A stretch of DNA of 17,138 nucleotides from Gonapodya sp. JEL0774 (taxonomy: Eukaryota; Monoblepharomycota; Monoblepharidomycetes; Monoblepharidales; Gonapodyaceae). Location: contig JADIIX010000264.1 in the NCBI GenBank assembly GCA_027604505.1, positions 1-17,138 of the forward strand, written 5' to 3'. Positions 1 to 9,100 of the stretch are shown one piece after another. Every line of letters starts with the position of its first letter. Position 1 is the stretch's first letter. Below the pieces are notes generated by a model that had not been told where the DNA came from, did not search any database, and was given only the letters and a program-made list of their open reading frames with translations. A program made the position numbers and the translations under genes.

Positions 1-1257
1 TCTTTGCTCTTCAGAAAATATGGCATGAAGACATGGGTTGCTTCATCCACAACAAGTAGCATGTACCTTTCATGGTGGATGCTTTCAGTCCTCACAGGTC
101 CAAAGATGTCTGCATGTACCCTACCACCAGGTCTTGTTGCTTTCTGCCTTGGTGGCAAGTTGAATGGGAGCTTTGAAGCTTTCCCCATAAGGCATCCTTC
201 ACATACAAGTGGGTGATAACTCCCCCTGGGATCACATCCCTCCACTTTGCCAGCTCTAATTAGCTTAATAAGGTCCTTGAAATTCAAATGTGCATATCTG
301 ACATGTGCCATTGCAAGATTGTGACTTGACTTTAGATCTGACTTGGCCACCGCATGATTGTCAGACTTGCTGTTAGTCTTCCACTTGGACTCGGTTCTCT
401 TTACTTCTGCTTTGCGAGCGGTTTTAAGTGGCTCTTCCAGCACCAACTTTGACTTGTCTTGCATTACAGGTTCAAGGTCCCCTTCTCCTTCAACATCTTG
501 CTCCTCCAGCATCAGAGTTGTGTGTTGACTTAAAGCAGTTGTCTTTGAGACAATAGAAATAGGCATGTCATACAAATGTTGGCCACGAGACATTCCTCTG
601 CACAGTTCATGTCCATTGCTGTCAAAGAAAACACATTCATTTGTGAAACCAGGAAAAGTTGCAGTTATGCCAAGTTTCTGCAAGGACTTTCAGCAAAGTA
701 GATCTAGCTTTAGGATCAAGAATGACAATGGGAATATCCCAATCAGAATAAGAATCAGTGCTGTGAAATCTCAATGTTAAAGTTCCCCTTCCAAGGGGAT
801 TTGGAGGTCTGACCCTCTGCAGCCATTCTAATAGTGATAGTTTCTGAGACAAAATCCTTGAGAGCAGAATGCTCAGAAGTGATGCAATCAGTTGCACCAG
901 AATCAACTAAAACTCTGCCAGATCTGCTGGTTGTTGCAGGAAAAGCATGTGCATTCAGAGCCATTGGCTCACCATTTGGATCAAGAGTAGAGACATAAGC
1001 AAGCAACCCAACTGGGATCTTATCTGCATCAAATATCTGTAAAGTTTGAGACCTAGATGATTGATTGTCCCCTCCCCAACAGACCCACGAGCCAAACTCT
1101 AATGGGGTTGTGGTCCCCCCCTGTGACTTTGCGCAGTGGGGCTGGAGGGGAGGGGAGGGAGCCCCACGCAGCAGGTTCTTGTAGCAATGCTGCACCACAG
1201 TGCTGCACAGACTCAAATCTGCAGACAGGGCCTCTCATCCACTCATCATATGGCACG
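1..1257 (-). pseudogene. Ty1/copia gag-pol fragment: protease, pre-integrase finger and start of integrase (broken)
   Basis: Read leftward, this encodes the first half of a copia-type pol polyprotein. An aspartic protease motif, LVDSGATDC, has its DSGAT codons at 890-904. Further left comes a degenerate retropepsin/linker stretch, then an HHCC-type pre-integrase zinc finger: an H-x3-H element (AHVRYAH) followed by CEGCLMGKAS, with CEGC at 192-203. The integrase core then starts, with the first Asp in HADIFGP (codon 108-110) and a conserved VVDEATH (45-47), before the window edge cuts it off. At least two frame changes, near 785-800 and near 680, break the reading frame, so this is a decayed copy. 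No convincing gag or CCHC knuckle is visible upstream (1050-1320). This half lies opposite in orientation to the RT/RNase H half at 1530-3300, and the two share no domains. Domain identity is seen in the sequence. Whether the two halves came from one element is inference. Confidence 0.85.
1138..1159 (+). other. G-quadruplex-type motif
   Basis: Four G runs (GGGG at 1138-1141, GGGG at 1147-1150, GGGG at 1152-1155, GGG at 1157-1159) are separated by loops of 5, 1 and 1 bases. This meets the usual G3+N1-7 pattern. It lies on the strand opposite to the protease-side element fragment, in a stretch of mixed G and C runs. Folding is inferred, not shown. Confidence 0.5.
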
Positions 1258-1529
1258 ACATGATCCACAAAATTGGACTTCTGACTCAAATACCCGAAAG
1301 TGTCCTGTGCACACAACTGAGCTTACAAAATATGCCATTCATCACACCCAGATTGACATACAAGCCTTTTCCCACACTCTTTATACTCCTGAGAACAACC
1401 AAACTTGACAGGTTACTGTTGGATACATGTGATGTGTCTGTGTGTGTGTGTGCGATGTATGTAGTATATATTTGTATGATGGACCGCTACACATAGATGA
1501 GTGCGCTGGCTTGTAATATACTAAGTTCC
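1258..1529. other. Junction between the two opposed retroelement halves
   Basis: I could not assign a coding domain to this stretch on either strand. It separates the leftward protease/integrase fragment from the rightward RT fragment. It contains a short (TG)7 microsatellite at 1439-1452 and AT-rich sequence (for example 1461-1472). I saw no copy of the LTR found at 3398-3671 here. It may hold decayed gag or untranslated leader of the left fragment, or a rearrangement breakpoint with filler DNA. Confidence 0.4.
1439..1452. repeat. (TG)7 microsatellite
   Basis: Seven uninterrupted TG units lie in the non-coding junction between the two retroelement halves. A shorter TGTG stretch just upstream suggests an older, longer tract. 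Confidence 0.8.
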
Positions 1530-3303
1530 GCACACAAGAACATACCTGTATTCTGACACAAAACCTGCTCCTGCTGAATCTGCTAGTTCTGGTAAACAAA
1601 AATCTGTGACCTTTAAGACAGATTCACATGGTGGGAATGCAAGATCTAGTTCAGGACCTGCAGAAGCATCTAAGGGCAAGGCAAAGGCACCTGTAAATCT
1701 CAAGATAAATTCCGAATCAGCAGGTGGCCCCTCTAGATTGGAACCAGGAGCTCAACGAAGGGATGTTGCACCAAATGAATTGACTGACCCAGCCTTCAAT
1801 CCTCCAGAATTCATTTATGCTAAGCAAACAAGTGTTGAAGATGGCAATGGCACCAGGGGGAGTGATGCAGAGAAAATTGATGGTTCTCCTGAAGCCAACC
1901 TGGTTATTGTGGAAAGCACAGAGCTGATACCAGTCCCAACATCCCACAGAGAGGCCATACAAAGCTTCAACTCAGACTCTTGGAGACAAGCATGGCTGTA
2001 GGACATGGGTACATGGGAGCTTGTAGATCATCCAAAACATCAAGCTGTTCTCTCTGTGAAGCCTATACCAAATGTTAAGGCTAGATTGAAATTTGGATGC
2101 CCTTTGTTCATGGAGAGCCACAGGAGGAAGTTTACATGGAGCAACCACATGGGCTTGAAGAAGTACCAGGCAAATTATGCCTTCTCTTCAAATCTCTGTA
2201 TGGACTGAAGCAATCAGCAATGTGTGGTTTAAGAAATGGAGGAGTATTCTACTGTCAATGGGGTTCACTCAGTTGCAGTCTGATCATGTGGTCTTTGTCA
2301 AGAAAGATGAGAATGGAAAGCCACTTATTGTTGTTGGTGGGCATGTTGATGATTTATTGGCAGCAGCTGTCTCAGATGCCCTTCTAGATGAATTTTCTTT
2401 GACACAGCACTTGAAAGTGAAATCTGGAAAGCTGGAAGTTTTCCTTGGAGTTCAAACGCACCAGAACCCTGTGACTGGTACCATCTTCATCCACCATCAT
2501 AGCAAAATTATTGACCTTTTGGAGGAAGTTGGAATGTTGAACGTACAACCTGTTGGCACACCTTTGCAAGCTGGTGTAAGACTTACGAGAGCTGATTGTC
2601 CCAAGACTGATGCTGAGAGGCAGGATATTGACCATGCACAATTCAGACATCTTGTTGGAATATGTTTGCACATTATGGTTATGACAAGACCAGACATATG
2701 TCCTGCTGTAAAAATATGAACTGAGGTTTTAGACAATCCAAGCCATAAGCATTTGGATGCATTGAAATGGCTCCTGAGATATTTGGCTTGCACAAAGGAC
2801 TTGGGAATTTGATACCTAGGCCACAAGGAACCTGAGAAACAACATGTAGCAACCTCTTTACATGGTGACTATGATGCAGACTTTGTCACAGATGTGCATG
2901 CCAGAAAATCACACAGTGGCTATGTTTTCCTGATGACTGGAGGTGCAGTGAGTTTGTCCAGCAGGAAACAGGAACTAGTGGCCACCTCACCTACACATGC
3001 AGAGTATGTTGGTCAAGACCATGCTACCAGGGAGCTCTTGTGGATTACCAAGTTTGTCAAGGAGCTTGGACTTAGTTGCTCAGGTGCAATTAATGTTTAT
3101 GGTGGAAGAGATCCAGAATGCCCCACCTTCATAGGAGACAATCAGGGAGCAATAGCACTGGCCAAGAACCCTGTTTGCCACAAGCTTTCTGAACACTTTG
3201 ACCTTAAATCCCACTTTCTCCATGAACAGCTTGAGAAGGGGATTCTTACTGCCCCGCCCATGTTAATGTTGCTGACATTATGACTTAGCCAGTACTAAAG
3301 CAG
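1530..3303 (+). pseudogene. Ty1/copia pol fragment: linker, reverse transcriptase and RNase H (broken)
   Basis: Read rightward, this is the second half of a copia-type pol. Residues encoded at 1546-2000 resemble the low-complexity linker between integrase and RT. The RT start follows, with the copia hallmark GTWELVDHPKH just after an in-frame stop at 1999-2001. Around 2088-2098 the sequence jumps from VKARL to PFVHGE...EEVYMEQP in another frame. About 60 residues of the RT palm that carry the first catalytic Asp are missing. The YVDD box reads HVDD (2342-2353). Further right are conserved RT/RNase H linker features (TRPDICPAV, 2690-2716). RNase H at 2840-3290 retains its acidic residues in YDADF, HAEY and GDNQGAI, then NVADIMT in a shifted frame. 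Stops and frame changes at 2716-2718, 2811-2813 and 3250-3265 confirm that it is dead. It cannot make a working RT, although RNase H has decayed less. Confidence 0.9.
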
Positions 3304-3386
3304 TCTTTTTAGCAACATCAAGCATCAATAGGGGTGTATTCTATTGCTACGTGAGATGATGGTAAACTTCACACTGAAGTGTTTGT

Positions 3387-3397
3387 TTCAGGGGGAG
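3387..3397 (+). other. Polypurine tract of the retrotransposon
   Basis: The sequence TTTCAGGGGGAG directly abuts the first TG of the LTR at 3398. A G-rich purine run next to the 3' LTR is the plus-strand primer of LTR retroelements and fits the direction of the RT fragment. Confidence 0.8.
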
Positions 3398-3671
3398 TGT
3401 TGAGATATGGGTGTTTTGACATTTCAGATGGCCTAGCACCACAGGGAGTTGGAATTCCAGAATAACTAATGGAGGAAAGTCATTTGCTGTACAATTCTCT
3501 ACAAGTTTGTCCTTCACAGTTTTGTTGTAGCATTATGGGTTAGTGAGCTACACTAGGGAACCTGGGTAATGTAGTGCATACTTTTGGGGATGGTGCTATG
3601 GTCGTCCAATAAAATAAATTTAGCTTTTTCCGTATGACATGTTCGAATAAGTGAATCATAACCGCTCAACA
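3398..3671 (+). repeat. 3' long terminal repeat of the copia element (274 bp)
   Basis: The LTR starts TGTTGAG right after the polypurine tract and ends CTCAACA, a perfect 7-bp terminal inverted repeat with TG...CA ends. An AATAAA signal at 3608-3613 is where the element's own transcript could be cleaved. The five bases after the LTR (AAAAG, 3672-3676) would be the target-site duplication, but the matching copy would lie outside the window, so this is untested. No second LTR was found inside the window. The LTR ends 76 bp from the stop codon of the reductase gene on the opposite strand. Confidence 0.85.
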
Positions 3672-3683
3672 AAAAGTTATCCA

Positions 3684-3689
3684 TTTATT
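3684..3689 (-). promoter_or_regulatory. Poly(A) signal AATAAA for the reductase gene
   Basis: On the minus strand AATAAA lies about 60 bases past the TAA stop of the reductase (3748), where a cleavage signal would be expected. It is only 12 bases from the end of the LTR, so the transposon sits just beyond it. Confidence 0.5.
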
Positions 3690-3747
3690 GATGGTGTCAC
3701 ATACATAACTTGCTAACTGTTAGTTGCCCAACCCAAATATGACATTG

Positions 3748-5015
3748 TTAATTCCAAGTGGCAGGATTCCACCCTGGCAAGTGAGTTGATGGTTTGTCTT
3801 GAGCAAACTTGTTCCTATTGAGACATCTACTCACCAACATTTTTATTTGCATCCCAACTGTTGATCTCCTGCATATCCTCTGTTGACAGTTGAAAGTCAA
3901 ATAAGTTTGCGTTTTCAATAATTCTTTCCTTCTTCACTGATTTTGGTATTATCACATAACTGAACACCGATTGTTGTTAAGCAATTCAACATTCAATAAA
4001 CACCAAACTTGATTTGTGACTCACTGTTCCTGCAGTGCCCATCTAAGAAGAATTTGTGCTGGACTTCTATTGTGTTTTGAAGCAAGATTTTGCAATTCAC
4101 TATGAAGAAAATGTTGACCTCTAGTAATAGAACCCCATGCTTCAACAACAATGTCTCTCTGAATGCATTCTGACACAATTTCTTTTCTTTGGAAAAATGG
4201 ATGAAGCTCCAGCTGATTCACTGCAGGCTTTATCGATGCATAATTGTCCATTTCTTTTATGTGCTGGGTGCCGTAGTTTGAAATTCCTGGGGTTAGCTAA
4301 TGGTGGTAAGGCGTTGTTTATGATTCACAATGAAGGAACAACCGAAACACACCTATAGACTTTGCTTGACCTGTCTTCCTCAGGTGCTCCAAGGCAAGCC
4401 ACGCTAAAAGTAAAGAGTCAAAACAAGCTTGAACAATACTTAAGATTGGTGACAAACTCAACTATCTTTACGAGTGCCCTCTTGTGGCGCGTGAATGAGA
4501 TACAAATCAACATAGGTTGTCCCAAGCTTCCTCAAAGAATCTTGGAATGCTTGAATCGTTTTATCATATCCCTGGTGTGAGTTCCAGACCTATTTCAATC
4601 ATCGCAAGATCAGGAAGTGTTCGCATAAGAAGAGAAAAAACGGGGAAGATTGCCTTCGTCGTGATAAAGATATCCTCTCGGGGAACACCGCTTGCATGAA
4701 TACCTGTGGCGACTTCTGTTTCATTCCCATCTATCATCCAAAAAAGCGTCATGATGTCAAAAGGTAACAGCTTCCAATCGAATGAGCTTACAAAGCTGGG
4801 CTGTATCGATGTGCCTGTATCCAGCCTCCAAAGCCCATCGAACGGCATCTACGCATTCCTGGCCTTTAGATTGATAAACTCCGAGTCCGAGTTGGGGCAT
4901 GAAGTTCTGGTGAGATGAGCCAAATCACCTTTCAATAGCTTCGAGAGAATGTCCACCAGCTGCTGTGTCTCACCCCATCGTTCAATTTTACTCGATCGAA
5001 GGGCAGTGCTGACAT
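3748..5015 (-). CDS. Aldo-keto reductase (NAD(P)H-dependent), eight exons, 274 aa
   Basis: This is a complete cytosolic aldo-keto reductase that would reduce aldehydes or ketones with NADPH; its substrate cannot be told. Exons: 5015-4974, 4906-4792, 4730-4654, 4589-4463, 4403-4353, 4286-4025, 3959-3835, 3773-3748. All phases agree. The start [14 protein letters not shown] matches the family's first beta hairpin. The catalytic tetrad is intact and correctly spaced: D48 (HIDTA), Y53 (QLYGNE), K78 (ITTK) and H111 (LIHAP). Later motifs are [28 protein letters not shown] and IIPKSV, the last contacting the cofactor phosphate. The Tyr53 codon is split by intron 2. Intron 3 starts GCAATC straight after Lys78, giving a GC-AG intron. 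The last exon, ending WNPATWN, is the least certain; without its intron the protein would stop at 3829-3827. Length is close to the usual 280 aa. The family call is firm; exact orthology is unknown. Confidence 0.92.
4590..4653 (-). other. GC-AG intron in the reductase gene
   Basis: This 64-bp intron reads AAG|GCAATC at its donor and AATAG at its acceptor. Removing it joins ITTK directly to VWNSHQGYD, the exact spacing of the family. The nearest GT donor would add four residues (AIFP) inside the catalytic loop. Confidence 0.7.
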
Positions 5016-5154
5016 CACTTGTGTTCAGACGAAATTTTGTTTTTGCCGAGTCCGGGACAGGATCTAAAGTAGTGTTGGTTGTTCCCTGGAGTTCGAATTT
5101 ATTTGGGGGACACGGGTACCTGTGCGTTCACGATACTCATCTAGAAACTTCAAA
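5016..5154. promoter_or_regulatory. Divergent promoter between reductase and Rho GTPase genes
   Basis: Only 139 bp separate the two start codons (5015 on minus, 5155 on plus), so both 5' UTRs and core promoters must share this space. I saw no clear TATA box or other named site. The A at -3 of both starts (AAAATGG for Rho, GTGATGT for the reductase has G at -3) is unremarkable. Confidence 0.6.
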
Positions 5155-6108
5155 ATGGCGATGAATCGAAACGCTGTGGCGCCCAATGACAACAAGAGAC
5201 TGAGCATATTCGGTTGGAAAGAGTATCATCAGACTGGAAGCGTGGAAACGCTCGTGGAGCAGGGAAAGGTCGAGGAAATTTCGCAGCCAGTTCACAAAAA
5301 GCTCGGTAAGAACTCAAAGTTGTCGCACTTCTTTTGCACTTATATGACGAATGATGCAAGAATATCTCCATTTCTCATAGTTATTGTCGGGGATGGCAGC
5401 GCAGGGAAAACCAGTCTTCTGATTGTCGCTTGTCAAGGAGCGCAGAATTTCCCACACAAATACACTCCCACGGTGCGTAACAAGCGTCACGCAAATCAGT
5501 CGTTATGGTGCCTCAGAATAAGTCTACTTGATTTGCTGCATCAGGTGTTTGACAATCATTTACTGCTTGTCAAGAATGCATCGGGGAGGATGGACGTTGA
5601 ACTAGGACTTTGGGACACTGCTGGACAAGAGGACTATGATCGGCTTCGCCCCCTCTCATATCCTGACACAAATGTCGTTATTATTGTGTTTGACCTCTCT
5701 TCAATAGAAAGTTTAGCGAGCATTAAGGAGAAGGTACCACAATTGCTACATAGTCTGAAGCAAGTCTCACCAGCGCAAATTGCCTAATCCTAGTGGTACC
5801 CAGAAGTTAGACACTTTTGCCCAGGAGTTCCGATAATCTTGGTGGGGACTAAAGCAGATGTGGTCTTGGGTCATCGTGTTTACACGGAAGAAGAAGTGAG
5901 TGAGCTCTTGATGGTCGTTCGATGAATCGATCCATTTATTCGAACTTTGTAGATTGCCGCAGTCAAAAGGTATACCCGCGCAAGTGCATACTTTGAAACA
6001 TCTGCAAAAACAGGTCACGGTGTGGCCGAGCTGTTCCGACGGGCAGCAGAGCTCTCGTTCGTCGATCGGCGGAAAAGAAGAAGGGGCGACGGTTGCGCCG
6101 TCATGTGA
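5155..6108 (+). CDS. Rho-family small GTPase with N-terminal extension and CaaX box, five exons, 229 aa
   Basis: A membrane-anchored molecular switch of the Rho family (actin, polarity and wall growth in fungi). Exons: 5155-5305, 5381-5472, 5545-5733, 5794-5895, 5953-6108, all in phase. Residues 1-50 are an extension with no recognised motif. G1 is GDGSAGKT (54-61), switch I YTPTVFDN with T81, G3 [19 protein letters not shown] (104-122, the Rho signature) with Q109, G4 TKAD (163-166), and G5 ETSAK (193-197). From the Asp of TKAD to the Ser of ETSAK is 29 residues, against about 40 in RhoA and 26 in Ras, so the Rho insert helix seems to be missing. The tail is basic (RRKRRRGDG) and ends CAVM; a terminal Met favours farnesylation. 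The N-terminal extension and the [16 protein letters not shown] stretch recall fungal Rho4, but I would not name it. All GTPase residues are intact, so it should cycle. Confidence 0.93.
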
Positions 6109-6169
6109 TTCACATCAACCGTATAGATCTTAGCTTTAGTGTCACTACAACGATAAATGCATTGCCACC
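6109..6169. other. Short convergent 3' junction
   Basis: Only 61 bp separate the stop codons of the Rho gene (plus) and the WD40 gene as modelled (minus). The two 3' UTRs must overlap unless the WD40 gene ends earlier. A near-consensus GATAAA at 6152-6157 could serve Rho 3' processing. Confidence 0.45.
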
Positions 6170-9100
6170 TCAGGTACCACACGAGCCCCACCTACCACAG
6201 CTTGTTGCGTGAAGTCCTTTTAGGAAAATGTCATAAGTTCTCACGAACGCGGATAACAACGAACACCTCACTACCACCTTTACTCTGTGGCGTGTCAGCA
6301 CTATTGGCTCTGTGACGATTGATCGAGTGGCATTTGTTGTAGATCCGCCGAAATGGACATTAAGTCCCCGAGTGAACACCAAATTTCGATTGGTGCTTTG
6401 TAAGCGTTTGTCAACCAATCTTGAAGCATTATTTGTGTGGTGCTGCGAATCTTTCCAAGCTTGCGATCCCCGGACATGTGGCTGGTTGCGCGGGTTCGGC
6501 ATCGGACCTCGCGGTCGAGGAGGACTCAACAGAGCTTCCACGGTTCTGATTTCCTCATCGCCGGAGATGCTTCGGGTAAATAATCGAGGGTTTAACGTCG
6601 CATTCATTGCGTCCTGTTTCTTTCCAACGTTTCGTGGGACTGAGGACGAACGTGTGACTGCAGATCGGATAGGGACTTTGACCAGCCTTTGCAGTGTGTT
6701 CCTTTCGGGCAAACAAGTGACTTGACTATCACAAAAGACCCGACTCAAAGGATGATCTGGTGCTTACTCGTCATTAAATCGATTGACCCTCGGCGCTTCT
6801 TTGGACTAGCAGAAAGGGATCTCTCAACCTAGGAAACACCACGATGAACATCGTACCCACACTGTAAGGCACAGCATCTTGCTGAACTTGAAGTGCCGGG
6901 GTGCCTTCCATGTCGAGAGCGCGCCGAAACACCGGTTTTAGATCCCTTTGCATCATCAGATCTGAAGGCAATAGAGTTGCAGACGATGAGCCGCCACAAT
7001 CATTTCCGGTGTCGCATTCATACCTCTCATTAATTTGATCTGCTCGCTTGGAATAAAATGAAATATCTTCCCCCTCGGGCTTCGGTACGTCACAATATCT
7101 TCCTCGCCCTCGGAACTATCTCCACCATTGTCAGTGGAAATCATCGTAGATTCGTCTTTCCAAATGCCCCTTCTGCGCTGACTTTGAAAGGTTTTGGCGT
7201 CCAGTGCCATCCGACCTTGACTCCCTGGACCCACCAAATCGCTATCACTATAGTGTTGCAAGTGGAAGCCCTGGTTGAGCATCCATGATGTAATTTGTTG
7301 TCCCGATGCAATCAATGAGTAGAGTACATGGGCACTATAGGACTTTGTCGCGAGGGCACTCAACAGATCGTGGGGAGAAAACGGTTGCGAAACTACCAGT
7401 CGCATTATTTGGCGAGGTTCCAAATGATGCTTGACAATTGATGGAAGGTCAGCGTTCAGATGAATGTGTCGAGGCGAGAGCATACCTTCCGCATATTTTG
7501 CAACAATTGTTTTGCATCAATATCCTTGTATGACTCTTGTTCCAATAGATCGTTCAGAAAAGTAGGCAGAATAAGGCCGTGCGAGATTAATTTGCGAAGA
7601 TCTTGAAGGTTTAAGGCTGTGTAGGAATATGGTATCTTGTTGTTTGTCCCGAGGTTTCACGTGCATTGGACAACAAAGTACCTTGTCTTTCGTTCTTTCG
7701 AGCGATTGCACTCTGTGGGTTGGAACGACCTGGCAAAGTTTTTACCAGTGTATCAAATGGAGATTCCGTGGATGCATCCTGCTGGTGATCAATGTCTTGT
7801 ACGAAGCTGGGTTGGACGATAACAACTTCCACTTCCCCATCAGGACTGCCATCAGGAAGTGGAGGCAGCGCACTGCGGTGCGAATATTCTTCATTTGGGT
7901 TCAGTTGTGGAACTACCTCTGTGGTCGACTGCAAATTCATCTGATTCATTCCGTGAGGTCGGGTACTAAAGGGCAAATCCCCTCTAAAACCAGACGGAAT
8001 TGGCTGTACCGCAGAGTCTGAAGTGACATCAAATTCTTTGTCTTTGGTGAGAGCTGCTATCCCGACCACCAAGATTCGATTTCCACAGGCTATCACTGCT
8101 TCCTCCTCGTCCGGAGCAAGAAGTATATTCTCGCCCAAGAGACTGTCATGGCGGTCACCCTCATTTGGAACTACCGCGAACTGCGGTTGCGTGTAGTTGT
8201 AGTACTGTGAATATGGCACGGATGTCCATAAAGCAGTGACTGGAGCTGGTGTGTTGATTTGAAAGAGGAGCTCTCCCCGGCGTGCAGACCAAAGGCGCAA
8301 AGTGGAGTCCAATGACCCAGAAAAGACAATGCTGATAACATTGACATCGGTTAGAGCAACATACGAGCGCGAAACTTTTGGGGAAACTTGCTCGGAAGTG
8401 CGGTTGATTGAACAGCACAGAACAGGTGCATCATGTCTGAGAGTAAACATTAGGTCCCCATGAAAACCGGGAACAATATCGACCTCTCCACTGCGAAACT
8501 CATTCCTAACGTCCCTTGAAGAGGTGTTGACGACATTACTTCCATGAAAGTAGGTTGGATCCGCGTCATCGAGAGCGGCAGTTGAAAACGTGGACGGAAA
8601 TGAAGCTTGAAACGATTCTGAAGCCACAGATATGAGGGCTGAGCACTCCACCGTCGCATTCTTACACACAAAACCAAAATCGGTGGCCCCACCAAATGGA
8701 AGTTAATGACATCCTATTTGCGCTGCTGAGATAAAAACAAGACAACAACAGACCTTCTCATTGTGTTCGACTTCGGCAAGATCTTTATTCCAACTTGTGA
8801 CGTTCCACACCTTGCAAGTGCAATCCATCGACCCCGTGACGAGGAGGCGGCCATTCGGGCTCAGCCGAGCACAGAGGATGGACGCGGTATGATGTTTATA
8901 AGGGTCATACCACCCGACAAGTGGGGAGTGAGGATCACTGTGAGCGTAACACCAAAACAGGTGTGAGAAATCGGTGATTCCTTCGCAGAGTCAATGTGTT
9001 CAAACTTTACAGGTATTGGGCAGCTTGCCAAAGTGTCATGCATGGAAGCGCTTCTCCCTTGGCAATGGGTCAAGAGGACAGACAGAGAAGCTACTTGCCT

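Larger units (their letters stand above)
1..3671. mobile_element. Rearranged Ty1/copia LTR retrotransposon, incomplete on the left
   Basis: This entry groups the two opposed pol fragments, the polypurine tract and the single LTR. Protease before integrase before RT is the Ty1/copia order (gypsy elements have integrase after RNase H), and motifs such as GTWELVD and GDNQGAI agree with copia. Seen from the junction near 1258-1529 the halves point away from each other. The left half carries only domains upstream of RT, and the right half only RT and downstream. This suits one element with an internal inversion, for instance through self-integration, or two abutting fragments from related copies. 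Neither half is coding-competent. Confidence 0.75.

Noticed and set aside
1180-1260. Degenerate CCHC zinc knuckle of gag, reading QHCGAALLQEPAAW on the minus strand
   Set aside because: Only one Cys and the final Trp line up with the pattern; the first Cys, Gly-His and last Cys are missing.
1-1600. A 5' LTR matching the LTR at 3398-3671
   Set aside because: I found no TGTTGAG...CTCAACA pair and no recognisable stretch of that LTR in this part on either strand.
3748-5015. Reductase region as a decayed pseudogene because its frames contain many stops
   Set aside because: Eight exons with consistent phases and splice sites restore the whole family sequence with all four catalytic residues.
6312-6725. 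137-codon plus-strand open frame
   Set aside because: It lies opposite the C-terminal exon of the WD40 gene, and neither a motif nor a promoter supports it. The WD40 reading itself is only moderately sure here.
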